Below, in pieces: positions 26,823 through 35,815 of a DNA stretch of 64,000 nt. This stretch comes from Streptomyces caeruleatus (GTDB taxonomy: Bacteria; Actinomycetota; Actinomycetes; Streptomycetales; Streptomycetaceae), in contig NZ_KQ948924.1 of the NCBI RefSeq assembly GCF_001514235.1, positions 999,832 to 1,063,831 of the forward strand, in the 5' to 3' direction. The notes beneath the pieces are model-generated. The model saw only the letters and a list, made by a program, of their open reading frames with translations. It did not search any database and had not been told where the DNA came from. Within the stretch, counting starts at the first letter, position 1. Each line of letters starts with the position of its first letter. A program made the translations under genes and the position numbers.

Positions 26823-28626
26823 CGGTGGCCACCTCCGCCAGGTCCACGACGCGGGTCGAGGACAGCAGTTCCTGGGTGTAGGGGTGCCGGGGGTCGCGGA
26901 GGACGGTCCGGACGTCGCCGGACTCGACGATGCGCCCGTCCCGCATCACGCTGACGGCGTCGCAGAGGTCCGCGACGACGCCGAAGTTGTGGGTCACGAG
27001 GATCATGCCGAGGCCCCGCTCGTCACGGAGTTCCCTCAGCAGGTCCAGGACCTCCGCCTGGACCCTCACGTCCAGGGCAGTGGTCGGCTCGTCGGCGATG
27101 ATCAGGTCCGGATCGGCGGCGATCGCACCGCAGATGAGGACGCGTTGCGCCATTCCGCCGGAGATCTCGTGCGGGTAGAGGCCGAAGACGTGCTCCGGCT
27201 CCTTGATCCCGACCCGGGCGAGGAGGGCCAGCAGCTCGTGCCGGGCTTCCTGCCTGCCGAGGCGCCGCACGGCACGCAGCCCGTACACGAGTTGGGCGCC
27301 GACCGTGAAGCACGGGTCCAGGTTGGTCATGGGCTCCTGCGGGATGTACGCGATACGGCGGCCGCGTGCACGGGCCTGGGCTGCCGGATCCGCGATCAGG
27401 TCCTCGCCGTCGAAGACGACCGATCCGCCGACCAGCGCCTGCGGGCTCAGGAGGCCGAGAACCGAGCAAGCGGTCTGGGTCTTGCCCGATCCGGACTCCC
27501 CGACCAGTCCCCGGATCTCGCCCTTGCGGACGTCGAGGTCGACGCCCTGCACGACCTCTGCGGCGCTGCCGTCAGTGGAGGGATAGGCGACCCTCACCCC
27601 ACGAACCGACAGCAGGGCTTCACCGGCGGCAGCGCGTTCGGGCCGTTCGGTGGCCGCCTCTTCGGCGAGTTCGGCGCCGGCCTTCTCGGCGAGGAGTGCG
27701 GCGAGCCGCTGCCGCGCCCGCCGTGGCAGGGTGTGCCGGGACGCGCCGACCTGGAGGGCGTCGCGCAGGGCGTTGCCGAGCAGGACCAGGGCGAGGCTCG
27801 TCCAGGTGATCAGGGTCGCGGGCCACACTACGCTCCAGCCGTTGGTGTAGATGTTCGCGAAGGACTCCTGCAGCATCACTCCCCACGACGCCTTGGAGGG
27901 GTCGCCGAGGCCGAGGAAGTCCACGGCGGCCTGGATCGCGATGCCGGCGCCGAGCACGAACGAGCTCTGGATGATGACGGGCGCCCGCACCGCCCACAGG
28001 ATGTGCCGTCCGATGATGCGGGCGTCCGACAGACCCACGGCCTTCGCGGCGTCCACGTAGAGCTCGCTGCGCACGCCGAGGACGACGCCGCGGACGAGGC
28101 GGACGTAGGACGGCGCCACCAGGACGCCGAACACGGCCATGGCGAGGACGAGGTTGGGCCCGGTGAGGGTGTACAGCGCGATCAGCAGGACGATGCCGGG
28201 CAGCGTCATGACCAGGTCCGAGACCCAGTTGATCAGCGAGTCGGCCGCGCCGCCGCGGTAACCCGCGACCAGACCGGCCGGGACACCCACGATCACGGCA
28301 CTGCAGAGGATGATGACGCAGGCGAACAGCGTGCGCTGGGTGCCCCACATCAGGCGGGACAGGATGTCCCGTCCCGATCCGTCGCCGCCGAGCAGGTGCC
28401 CGGGGGTGAAGGGCCGCGCGTTCACGGCGTCGAGTTGGGTCGCGCCCGGTGGGTGCGGGGCGAGCCACGGGCCGGCCAGACCGAAGAGGACCGTGGCGAG
28501 GAGGAACACCATGCACGCCACGGCCATCGGGTTGCGGAGCAGGCGCCCCACCCAGTCCCTCCGGCCGCGCGGTGCCGCGGGCCTGCCCACGGTGTCCCCT
28601 GGCGCAGCGGGGAGTTCCGCTGTCAT
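26815..28626 (-). CDS. Fused ABC permease (DppC-like) and ATP-binding protein (DppD-like)
   Basis: 603 residues from ATG at 28626, which overlaps the DppB stop (ATGA). Residues about 15-305 are a DppC-type permease with an N-terminal helix (NPMAVACMVFLLATVLFGLAG), GRDILSRLMWGTQRTL and the EAA-like loop DAAKAVGLSDARIIGRHIL. After an Ala/Glu-rich linker (about 315-350), residues about 355-600 are a full DppD-type ATPase: GESGSGKTQ, signature ISGGMAQR, DEPTTALD. Separate genes are the norm; fusion occurs in some actinobacterial Opp-type systems. One continuous frame with no internal start or ribosome site supports a true fusion. Confidence 0.92.
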   Translation of the reverse strand: MTAELPAAPGDTVGRPAAPRGRRDWVGRLLRNPMAVACMVFLLATVLFGLAGPWLAPHPPGATQLDAVNARPFTPGHLLGGDGSGRDILSRLMWGTQRTLFACVIILCSAVIVGVPAGLVAGYRGGAADSLINWVSDLVMTLPGIVLLIALYTLTGPNLVLAMAVFGVLVAPSYVRLVRGVVLGVRSELYVDAAKAVGLSDARIIGRHILWAVRAPVIIQSSFVLGAGIAIQAAVDFLGLGDPSKASWGVMLQESFANIYTNGWSVVWPATLITWTSLALVLLGNALRDALQVGASRHTLPRRARQRLAALLAEKAGAELAEEAATERPERAAAGEALLSVRGVRVAYPSTDGSAAEVVQGVDLDVRKGEIRGLVGESGSGKTQTACSVLGLLSPQALVGGSVVFDGEDLIADPAAQARARGRRIAYIPQEPMTNLDPCFTVGAQLVYGLRAVRRLGRQEARHELLALLARVGIKEPEHVFGLYPHEISGGMAQRVLICGAIAADPDLIIADEPTTALDVRVQAEVLDLLRELRDERGLGMILVTHNFGVVADLCDAVSVMRDGRIVESGDVRTVLRDPRHPYTQELLSSTRVVDLAEVATDG

Positions 28627-29564
28627 GACACCCTCGCCTTCGGGTTGAGTACGGCGATGAGCACATCGGTCAGCAGGTTCACGACCGACACCAGAACCAC
28701 GGTGACGGCCACGCATCCCATGACCACCGGGACGTCGCCCTGTGACGCCGCGCCGGCGACGAGCGCGCCCATGCCGGGCAGCGCGAAGACCTGCTCGATG
28801 ATCACGACGCCGCCGAGGAGCCCGATGGTCAGCAGCGAGAGCACGGTCAGCGCCGGCCCGCCCGCATTGCGCAGGACGTGCCGGTAGACGATCGCCCGTT
28901 CGGACATCCCCCTGGCCCGCAGCGTCCGCACGAAGTCCCGCTCGAGGACTTCCTTGACGGCGCCTCGGAACTGGGCGGCCGCGCTCGCCACGGAGCCGAC
29001 GAGGATCGCCGCCACGGGAAGGGTGACCGATGCCGCCCAGTCCCCGAGGCTGACGTCCGGGGAGACGTATCCGGTGGCCGGGAAGAGGGGGATCGCGATG
29101 GAGAAGGCGAAGACGAGACCGATCGCCATGATGAAGGACGGGACGGCCGCACCGACCACGGAGAGGATCTGCAGTAGCCGATCCGGCCAGCCGCCGCGGA
29201 CGGCCGACGCGACGCCGATGAGGACGCTGAGGACGACGGTGAGGACCAGGCTGAGCAGCATCAGTGCGAGGGTGACGGGGAAGCGGATGCCGAGTGTCGT
29301 CAGCACGGGCTGACCGGTGAAGAACGACTGACCGAGGTCGCCCTGGAAGAGGCCGGCGAGCCAGTGCCGGTACTGCTCGAGCAGCGGCCGGTCCAGGCCG
29401 AGTTCCGTGACCTCGGCCTGGACCGCCGCGTCGGTCGCGCTGATCCCGACGACGTTGCGGGCGATGGCGGCAGGCTTGGCGTAGACGATCGCGAAGGTCA
29501 CGAAGGTGACGACGAAGAAGACGGCCGTGGCCCTGAGCAGGCGCATGACGATGACGTTGACCAT
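28623..29564 (-). CDS. Opp/Dpp-type ABC transporter permease (DppB-like)
   Basis: 313 residues with six predicted membrane helices. Family blocks GLDRPLLEQYRHWLAGLFQGDLGQSF and FVRTLRARGMSERAIVYRHVLRNA (the EAA loop contacting the ATPase) are intact. It pairs with the DppC half of the fusion protein to form the membrane channel. The start lies 13 nt after the stop of the solute-binding protein gene. The operon context indicates import of glycosides rather than peptides. Confidence 0.93.
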   Translation of the reverse strand: MVNVIVMRLLRATAVFFVVTFVTFAIVYAKPAAIARNVVGISATDAAVQAEVTELGLDRPLLEQYRHWLAGLFQGDLGQSFFTGQPVLTTLGIRFPVTLALMLLSLVLTVVLSVLIGVASAVRGGWPDRLLQILSVVGAAVPSFIMAIGLVFAFSIAIPLFPATGYVSPDVSLGDWAASVTLPVAAILVGSVASAAAQFRGAVKEVLERDFVRTLRARGMSERAIVYRHVLRNAGGPALTVLSLLTIGLLGGVVIIEQVFALPGMGALVAGAASQGDVPVVMGCVAVTVVLVSVVNLLTDVLIAVLNPKARVS

Positions 29565-29577
29565 TGCGGGGCCGTGC

Positions 29578-31134
29578 CTACCGGAAGTCGCTCAGCTTGG
29601 GAGCGAGCTGGTTGAGGTCGGTGGACTTGTCGAGCTCGACCTTCTTCGGGTCGTAGCCGAAGAAGCTGTTCATGTAGACCCAGGGGGCGAACCACGCCTG
29701 GTCGATGAGGTGCTGGTTCAGCTGCTTCTGCGGGGTCGCCGACTTCTCGCCCTGACTGGTCAGGACGGTGTTCCAGAGGCGGTCGATGGTGGGATCGGTG
29801 ATCTTCTGCGTATTCCAGACGGACGTCGGCAGAACGGTGCCGTCGATGCTGAGCCGCGAGTCGCCGTGGTTGCCGAGCGGCCAGAAGATGATCGGGTACT
29901 TGCCGCTGAGCATGTCGAGCAGGGCGTTCGACCCGGACAGGGTGACCTGCTTGGCCTCGATGTTGAGTTCCTTCAGACCTTGGATGACGACCGGCATGGC
30001 GGCGTCCAGGCCGAAGTTGGCGAGGTAGGGGATGTCCACGGAGAACCCGTCCGCGTAGCCGGCCTCGGCCATGAGCTTCTTGGCGGCGGAGATGTCGTAC
30101 GGATACGGGTCCTTGAGGTCGGGGATCCACGCGGCGCTGTTCTTGCGGAATATCTGCGCGGTGGGCTCGGCCTGCCCCTGGTAGAGCTTCTGGGCGATGG
30201 CGGCCTTGTCGAAGACCATGTTGATGGCGCGGCGGACCCTGACGTCGCCGAGCGCGGGGACGATCTTGCCCTTGCGGTCCTCGATGAGCAGGCCGGCCCA
30301 CTGGCCCTGCTGCACCAGCGGCTTCAGCCCGGAGGACTTCAGCTGGCTCAGCGTCGACGTGTCGGCGATCGTGCCGGAGATCTGCCCGCTCTTCAGGGCG
30401 TTCACCCGCGCCGTCCGGTCGGTGAGGACCTTCAGCGTGATCTTCTTGTACGGGTAGTGGTCCGCGTTCCAGTGGGCGGGGTTCTTCTCGAGTACGTACA
30501 CGGAGCCGGGTGTCGAGGCGGCCTTGTCGTAGAGGTACGGCCCGGATCCCACCGGCGCACGGTCCAGGTTTCCGGACGCGAGGTACTGGGGGCTGGCGAT
30601 GGCCCCGGAGCCGAGGCACAGGAAGGTGGTGAGGTACGACTTCGGCTTCGGAGTGGTCACCACCACGGTCGACGTGTCCGGCGACGACACCTTGACCCCT
30701 GGCAGGAAGCTCTTCCCGCCCGGCGCGTTCACCTGGTACTCCAGCGCCTCCTTGACGGCCGGGCCGTCCACCGGTGTTCCGTCGCTGAACTTCATCCCGG
30801 GCCGCAAGTGCAGCGTGAGCTTGGTGTTGTTGTCCGTGAAGTCGTAGCTCCGGGCGAGGTTCGGCTTGACGTTGCCGAACTCGTCGCAGCTGAAGATCGT
30901 GTCGTACACGGCCTCCGACGCCCAAGCCACGGAACCGGGCAGGATCTTGCCCGGGTCCCAGCCGGGGATATCGGCCTCCAGCCCGAGAACCAGGTTGTCC
31001 TTGGCCGTCCTGCCGCCTCCGGCGGCACCTTCGCCGTTCGTGTTGCCGCTGGTGCAGCCGCTTGCGGCGAGCGTCGCCAGCAGCGCGCCGCATGCGACGA
31101 CGGGGGCCAGGCCGCGGCGTCTTCCGGTTGCCAT
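29578..31134 (-). CDS. Solute-binding lipoprotein, SBP_bac_5 (oligopeptide/nickel/oligosaccharide) family
   Basis: 518 residues with a lipoprotein signal (basic MATGRRRG, hydrophobic core, lipobox ASGC with Cys27 as the lipid attachment site). The mature part shows SBP_bac_5 blocks (YDFTDNNTKLTLHLRPGMKFSDGTPV, RVRRAINMVFDKAAIA). This family binds peptides, but also oligosaccharides in many plant-material degraders. It is the first gene of an eight-gene operon with two GH78 enzymes, so a rhamnosyl-glycoside ligand is inferred. The divergent LacI gene probably controls it through operators in the 373-nt gap. Confidence 0.92.
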   Translation of the reverse strand: MATGRRRGLAPVVACGALLATLAASGCTSGNTNGEGAAGGGRTAKDNLVLGLEADIPGWDPGKILPGSVAWASEAVYDTIFSCDEFGNVKPNLARSYDFTDNNTKLTLHLRPGMKFSDGTPVDGPAVKEALEYQVNAPGGKSFLPGVKVSSPDTSTVVVTTPKPKSYLTTFLCLGSGAIASPQYLASGNLDRAPVGSGPYLYDKAASTPGSVYVLEKNPAHWNADHYPYKKITLKVLTDRTARVNALKSGQISGTIADTSTLSQLKSSGLKPLVQQGQWAGLLIEDRKGKIVPALGDVRVRRAINMVFDKAAIAQKLYQGQAEPTAQIFRKNSAAWIPDLKDPYPYDISAAKKLMAEAGYADGFSVDIPYLANFGLDAAMPVVIQGLKELNIEAKQVTLSGSNALLDMLSGKYPIIFWPLGNHGDSRLSIDGTVLPTSVWNTQKITDPTIDRLWNTVLTSQGEKSATPQKQLNQHLIDQAWFAPWVYMNSFFGYDPKKVELDKSTDLNQLAPKLSDFR

Positions 31135-31262
31135 GTGTACTCCTCGGCACGATCAGTTCCCACGACGGCCCGCATGGGTGGGTGGTGGGGACGGGTGGCG
31201 CCCGACGGCTGGGTCCACAGGGAAAAGGGCCGTCGGCATCGGCGACTTGCTGCCCAGTTCGT

Positions 31263-31272
31263 AAAACGATTT
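31263..31272. promoter_or_regulatory. Candidate LacI operator (transporter side)
   Basis: AAAACGATTT has the central CG with AAA/TTT arms that is typical of LacI-family operators. It is 129 nt upstream of the binding-protein start, where it could overlap that promoter. Confidence 0.5.
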
Positions 31273-31413
31273 CTGAGCTTTACCCGGAGTCTAGGTGCGC
31301 CGCGTCGCGCGCTGTCAAGGCTCGTGCAGCAGCGAACTCATGCAGAGCCACCGTCCGATACCCCGGTACCCCGCGCACCTAGGACTGCCGTTTGTGACCG
31401 CACACGCGAAGGG

Positions 31414-31429
31414 TGTAAAAGGATTCACA
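31414..31429. promoter_or_regulatory. Candidate LacI operator (regulator side)
   Basis: TGTAAA at the left and TTCACA at the right of a 4-nt centre form an imperfect palindrome (TGTRAA..TTYACA). It is 79 nt upstream of the LacI start, in a position suited to autoregulation. Confidence 0.5.
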
Positions 31430-31507
31430 AGATTGCCCCGGGGCGACCCACGCCCGGGCCATCCGATGTGACGACCCGTCACCCGTACTGGCAGACAGGA
31501 GGACCAG

Positions 31508-32521
31508 GTGAGCGGCCCTCGTGTCACGATCCGTGAAGTCGCGCGCGCCGCCGGCGTCTCGCAGGCGGCGGTGTCCAAGGTGCTCAATGACGGTTACGGC
31601 GTCAGCGCGGCCATGCGCGAGAAGGTCATGCGCGCGGTCACGGAACTGGGGTACCGGCCGAACGCCGCCGCCCGCGCCATGCGCGGAAGGTCGCACACGA
31701 TCGGCGTCGTGGCCGACATCCGCACGCCGATCGTGGCCCAGATCACGGAGGGCATCGAGGAGGGGCTGCAAGGCTCCTCTCTCGACATCCTGCTCGCACC
31801 GGTGGGAAAGGCCCCCGAACGCCAGCGCAGCAGCATCGACGCCATGCTCAACCGGAATCTCGAGGGCCTGATCCTGATCGTTCCCTCCCTGCCCCGCCCC
31901 GAGCTGGAAGCGCTCGGGCAGTCGATCCCGACCGTCCTCATCGGCCGGCACGGAGGCGGCCGCCACTTCGACAGCGTCATGGACGACGACGTGGCGGGAG
32001 CCGGGTTGGCCGTCGAGCATCTGGTCGGCCTGGGGCACCAGCGGATCTCCCATATCGCGATGCCTATGGGGAAGTTCCGCCGACCGTCGGTCCTCCCGCA
32101 GACCGCCCGGGAGGACGGATACGTCATCGCGATGCGCGACCACGACCTGGAACCCGACGTCATCACAACCGACTACACCGAGGAAGGCGGCCACACCGGC
32201 GCCATGACCGCGCTGCGGCGCAAGAAGCCGGCGACCGCGGTCTTCGCGGGCACCGACATGGTCGCCCTGGGCGTCCTGCGGGCGGCGCACGAGCTGGGAC
32301 TGCGCGTCCCGGAGGACCTGTCCGTCGTCGGCGCGGACAACATCCCGGTCAGCGCGCTGCCGCAAATCGCGCTCACCACCATCGACCCGGCCGGAAAGCT
32401 GAACGGCTCGACCAGCACCAGGCTGCTGCGCGAACGCATCGACGGCCGCCGCAATCCGGTCACCCACGCCATCACCCCCTCCCTGGTGGTCCGGGGGACG
32501 ACGGCACCACCGAGAGAGTGA
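31508..32521 (+). CDS. LacI-family transcriptional regulator
   Basis: 337 residues from GTG at 31508 behind AGGAGG. The N-terminal HTH (VTIREVARAAGVSQAAVSKVLN) and hinge helix (YRPNAAARAMRG) are canonical. The periplasmic-binding-like effector domain follows, with GADNIPVSALPQIALTT near the C-terminus. It is divergent from the ABC transporter/GH78 operon and precedes the GH43-like gene by 3 nt. It most likely represses both units until a glycoside breakdown product binds. Confidence 0.94.
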   Translation: MSGPRVTIREVARAAGVSQAAVSKVLNDGYGVSAAMREKVMRAVTELGYRPNAAARAMRGRSHTIGVVADIRTPIVAQITEGIEEGLQGSSLDILLAPVGKAPERQRSSIDAMLNRNLEGLILIVPSLPRPELEALGQSIPTVLIGRHGGGRHFDSVMDDDVAGAGLAVEHLVGLGHQRISHIAMPMGKFRRPSVLPQTAREDGYVIAMRDHDLEPDVITTDYTEEGGHTGAMTALRRKKPATAVFAGTDMVALGVLRAAHELGLRVPEDLSVVGADNIPVSALPQIALTTIDPAGKLNGSTSTRLLRERIDGRRNPVTHAITPSLVVRGTTAPPRE

Positions 32522-32524
32522 CCG

Positions 32525-33568
32525 ATGACGAACACCTCCATCAGGCCCGGCGAGGTATGGCTAGACGCCGACGGCAACCGCATACAGGCCCACGGCGGCT
32601 CGCTCCTGCACCTCGACGGCACTTTCTACTGGTACGGCGAGAACAAGGAGAGGACCAAGCCCGGCAACGGCATCTGGCACTGGGGCATTCGGTGCTACTC
32701 GTCGACGGACCTGTACAACTGGACCGACGAAGGCCTCATCATCCCGCCGGTGGAGGACGACCCCGAGTCGCCGCTCCATCCGGCACAGATGGTGGACCGG
32801 CCGCACATCATCCATGACGCACGCACGGGACGGTTCGTGTGCTGGCTGAAGATCATGGGGACCGGCCATACCCAGACGGCGACCGTCCTCGCCGCCGACC
32901 ACCTGCTCGGCCCCTACAGGATCGTGCGGACCGGGCTGCATCCGCTCGGGATGAACGCGGGCGACTTCGACCTCGTCGTGACGCCTGACGACGGCAAGGG
33001 CTACTACTACTTCGAGCGGGTCCACAGCGAACTCGTCTGTGCGGACCTCAGCAACGACTACACGGACGTGACGGGGTACTACTCCACCCACTTCCCCCGG
33101 CACCGGCCGCCGGACGTCCGGGAGGCGCCCGCCCATTTCACCCGCAACGGGCTGCACTACCTGTTCACTTCAGGGACCACCGCGTACTTCCCGAACCGCT
33201 CGGAAGCCGCCGTGGCGAAGACCTACCACGGGCCGTGGACCGTCCTCGGCGACCCGCATCCCGGCGATCCGACGGGCACGTCCTTCCGCTCGCAGATCAG
33301 CTCGGTCTTCAGGCACCCGGCCAAGAAGGACCTGTACATCGCCCTCGCCGACCGGTGGTTGCCGCAGGTCACGGCCCAAGTGGCCCAAAAGGCACCGGAC
33401 TTGTTCCGGCGGATGTTCTCGGGTGAGCCGTTCGCACCCGATCCGGACCTGGCGGCGGTGGAGGCGGACACGTCCGTCGCCGACTACGTCTGGCTGCCCG
33501 TCCGGTTCGAAGGTGACATGCCGGTCATCGACTGGCACGACGAGTGGCGCATCGAGGACTACGCCTGA
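32525..33568 (+). CDS. GH43-like five-bladed beta-propeller glycosidase
   Basis: 347 residues. The start (MTNTSIRPGEVWLDADGNRIQAHGG) and the first blade (YWYGENKE) are typical of GH43 family proteins, as is the late RSQISSVFRHP. No signal peptide is present, so the protein is cytoplasmic. Family members remove arabinofuranosyl, xylosyl or galactosyl units. Co-transcription with LacI and the nearby GH78 genes suggests it trims side chains of a rhamnose-containing plant oligosaccharide. The catalytic acids were not assigned with certainty. Confidence 0.82.
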   Translation: MTNTSIRPGEVWLDADGNRIQAHGGSLLHLDGTFYWYGENKERTKPGNGIWHWGIRCYSSTDLYNWTDEGLIIPPVEDDPESPLHPAQMVDRPHIIHDARTGRFVCWLKIMGTGHTQTATVLAADHLLGPYRIVRTGLHPLGMNAGDFDLVVTPDDGKGYYYFERVHSELVCADLSNDYTDVTGYYSTHFPRHRPPDVREAPAHFTRNGLHYLFTSGTTAYFPNRSEAAVAKTYHGPWTVLGDPHPGDPTGTSFRSQISSVFRHPAKKDLYIALADRWLPQVTAQVAQKAPDLFRRMFSGEPFAPDPDLAAVEADTSVADYVWLPVRFEGDMPVIDWHDEWRIEDYA

Positions 33569-33615
33569 GGAAGGCGCACAGGTCGTCATCTGGCGGCATC
33601 AGGGACCTTGACTCC

Positions 33616-33640
33616 GAGTAAAGGTGGCTCTACTTTACTC
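33616..33640. promoter_or_regulatory. Perfect 8-bp inverted repeat between GH43 and SGNH genes
   Basis: GAGTAAAG (33616-33623) and CTTTACTC (33633-33640) with a 9-nt spacer. It is too A/T-rich for a typical streptomycete terminator and lies 65 nt upstream of the SGNH hydrolase start. An operator or a weak terminator is possible. Confidence 0.5.
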
Positions 33641-33704
33641 AGCGTTAACCTCTGTCGCCGCGTTCGCAGGCCGCGAACGGGCGACCTCCCCTCATGGAGG
33701 CACC

Positions 33705-34508
33705 ATGCGAAAGCAGTTGCTCCGCCTCGTCACCGCCCCCGTGCCCCTGCTGGTCGCACTCGGCCTGCTCGCCGCACCCGCCCACGCGGCAACCCCCGCC
33801 TACGACTCGACCACCCGGTACGTGGCGATGGGCGACTCCTTCTCCTCCGGTCTCGGCGCGCCGAACGCCAGCCTCGACTGCGGCCGCAGCCCGCAGGGTT
33901 ACCCCACCCTGTGGGCCCAGGCGCACGGCATCACCTCGTTCACCGACGTCACCTGCGGAGGCGCGGTGACCGACGACGTCCTGGCCGAGCAGGTGTCGGG
34001 GCTGAACGCCCAGACCGACGTGGTCACCATCACCATCGGCGGGAACGATGCCGCGTGGGGAGACAAGGTCATGACCTGCATGGTCTCCGGCGACGCCGCC
34101 TGCACCGACGCGGTGGACAAGGCCGTGGCCGACCTGCCCACCATCACGGCCAAAGTCGACCGGACCTATGCCGCGATCCGCGCGGCAGCCCCCAACGCGA
34201 CGGTCTACGTACTCGGCTACCCGCTCCTGTTCGAGGAGACCGTCGACTGCACAGCCTGGCTCGTCCCCAACCAGTACCAGCGCAAGGAGATCAACCGGTT
34301 CGGCACCGCGCTCAACCGGACGCTCGCCGACCGCGCTTCGAACGCCGGATTCCGGTTCGTCGACGCCCAGCCGTTCTTCGCCGGACACGCGGTCTGTTCC
34401 AGCCAGCCGTGGATCTACCCCGTCGTCAACCTTCCCGCTCCCCTGCACCCCACCGCCGACGGCTACCGGCTCGGCTACCTGACCGCCCTCACCTCGGCCA
34501 CCGGCTGA
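33705..34508 (+). CDS. Secreted SGNH/GDSL-family hydrolase
   Basis: 267 residues from ATG at 33705 behind GGAGG. A Sec signal peptide runs to AHA at about residue 28. The four SGNH blocks are visible: GDSFSSGLGAP (catalytic Ser), CGGAVTDD, GGNDAAWG, and HPTADGYRLGY (catalytic His). Six cysteines in the mature part suggest disulfides, as in Streptomyces secreted lipases and phospholipase A1-like esterases. It is an extracellular esterase/lipase acting on acyl esters; the precise substrate is unknown. Confidence 0.92.
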   Translation: MRKQLLRLVTAPVPLLVALGLLAAPAHAATPAYDSTTRYVAMGDSFSSGLGAPNASLDCGRSPQGYPTLWAQAHGITSFTDVTCGGAVTDDVLAEQVSGLNAQTDVVTITIGGNDAAWGDKVMTCMVSGDAACTDAVDKAVADLPTITAKVDRTYAAIRAAAPNATVYVLGYPLLFEETVDCTAWLVPNQYQRKEINRFGTALNRTLADRASNAGFRFVDAQPFFAGHAVCSSQPWIYPVVNLPAPLHPTADGYRLGYLTALTSATG

Positions 34509-34521
34509 TCCATGGTCCGCC

Positions 34522-34553
34522 CGGCTGAGCCCGGACGGGGCCAGGCTCAGCCG
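34522..34553 (+). terminator. Hairpin terminator after SGNH hydrolase gene
   Basis: A perfect 10-bp stem (34522-34531 pairs with 34544-34553) with a 12-nt loop, 13 nt beyond the stop codon. It separates the SGNH gene from the downstream serine hydrolase. Confidence 0.7.
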
Positions 34554-34585
34554 CGCCGCGGTTCCGGCCCCATGGAGAGCTCAGG

Positions 34586-35773
34586 ATGACGCGTTTCACC
34601 CAGCACCGCGGCAAGTTGGTCAGAGGCCGGTTCACGAAGGACATGGCACCGGTTGTCGAGGCGTTCGCGCAAAGCCTCCCGGATCCCGCCGCCGGTGGCG
34701 CCGCCCTGTCGGTGTGGCGCGACGGCCGAGAGGTCGTCGACGTCCACGCAGGGATCGCCGACACGAGGACCGGGCGTCCCTGGGACGCCGACACCCGCGC
34801 CGTGCTCTTCTCGGCGACGAAGGGCCTCGCGGCCGTCGCGGTCGCTCGGCTCGGCCAGAAACTCCTGCTGGACCTGGACGCCCCCGTCGCCTCCGTCTGG
34901 CCGGAGTTCGCCGTCCACGGCAAGGGCGGCGTCACCATGACGGACGTGCTCGCCCATCGCGCCGGCCTCGTCGCGCCGGACACCGCGATGAGTGTGGAAG
35001 AACTGGTCGACATCACCGGGTTCGCCAAGCAACTGGCCGAGCAGCGGCCGATGTGGCCGAACGCCCGGTCACACCTCTACCACGCGCTCACCTGGGGTCC
35101 GCTGGTGAGCGAGATCGTACGCCGCGGGAGCGGCCGGGATGCCACGGACGTCTTCGCCCGTGACATCGCCGCCTCCCTCGACGCCGCGGTCACCCTGCGG
35201 GCCGACGACCGGGACCTCGCGCGCGTGGCGTACACGACGGTGCCGCCCGAGGTGGAGCTGACGGCGTCACAGACCATCCCGCAGATGGGCGAGCCGGCCC
35301 TGAGGATGCTGACCGCGGGCGGCGCCCTGCCGCTCACCCTGGTCGGGGACGGCACCGGCCTGAACGACCCCCGCGTGCTGAGGTCGGGCCTGCTCAGCGC
35401 GGCAGGGGTCGGCACTGCGTCGGGGCTCGCACGCATCTGGTCCGCCACGGTCAGGCCGACGCGCGGCGTGCGCGTCCTGTCCGGCCACGCCGTACGGCGG
35501 CTCACCACTCCGCGCAGCGAAGGCCCTGGCGCCACCGACACGGAGGAGGACGCCCCGTTCCACCGGTGGGGCGCCGGCGTGCAGCTCGCCTCCGACGCGC
35601 TCGACTGGCTCGGCCCCGCCTCGTTCGGACACGACGGCGCCGGAGGGCAGGCCGGCTTCGCCGATCCCGGCTACGGGATCGGCTTCGGGTACGTCACCAA
35701 CCGGATGGCTGCCGCTCCCCCGGCCGGACCGATCGTCGAAGCGCTCCGCTCGGTACTCGACAGCGCCAGTTGA
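34586..35773 (+). CDS. Serine hydrolase, class C beta-lactamase/EstB family
   Basis: 395 residues without a signal peptide. SATK at about 76-79 gives the nucleophile Ser and the base Lys. YHALTWG replaces the usual YxN with a YHA-type motif known from EstB-like esterases, and GHDGAGG near residue 355 stands for the HxG triad. These features indicate an esterase or carboxypeptidase-like enzyme rather than a true beta-lactamase. It stands alone, convergent with the carboxylesterase remnant. The substrate is unknown. Confidence 0.9.
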   Translation: MTRFTQHRGKLVRGRFTKDMAPVVEAFAQSLPDPAAGGAALSVWRDGREVVDVHAGIADTRTGRPWDADTRAVLFSATKGLAAVAVARLGQKLLLDLDAPVASVWPEFAVHGKGGVTMTDVLAHRAGLVAPDTAMSVEELVDITGFAKQLAEQRPMWPNARSHLYHALTWGPLVSEIVRRGSGRDATDVFARDIAASLDAAVTLRADDRDLARVAYTTVPPEVELTASQTIPQMGEPALRMLTAGGALPLTLVGDGTGLNDPRVLRSGLLSAAGVGTASGLARIWSATVRPTRGVRVLSGHAVRRLTTPRSEGPGATDTEEDAPFHRWGAGVQLASDALDWLGPASFGHDGAGGQAGFADPGYGIGFGYVTNRMAAAPPAGPIVEALRSVLDSAS

Positions 35774-35815
35774 GACGGCACGACCATCGGCCACCTGTGA
35801 GCCGCCGTCGAGGCG

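Larger units (their letters stand above)
31135..31507. promoter_or_regulatory. Divergent promoter region between transporter operon and LacI gene
   Basis: 373 bases without a gene. It contains two LacI-type palindromes (31263-31272 and 31414-31429). The segments around them are richer in A/T than the coding sequence on either side, consistent with back-to-back promoters. Confidence 0.6.
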
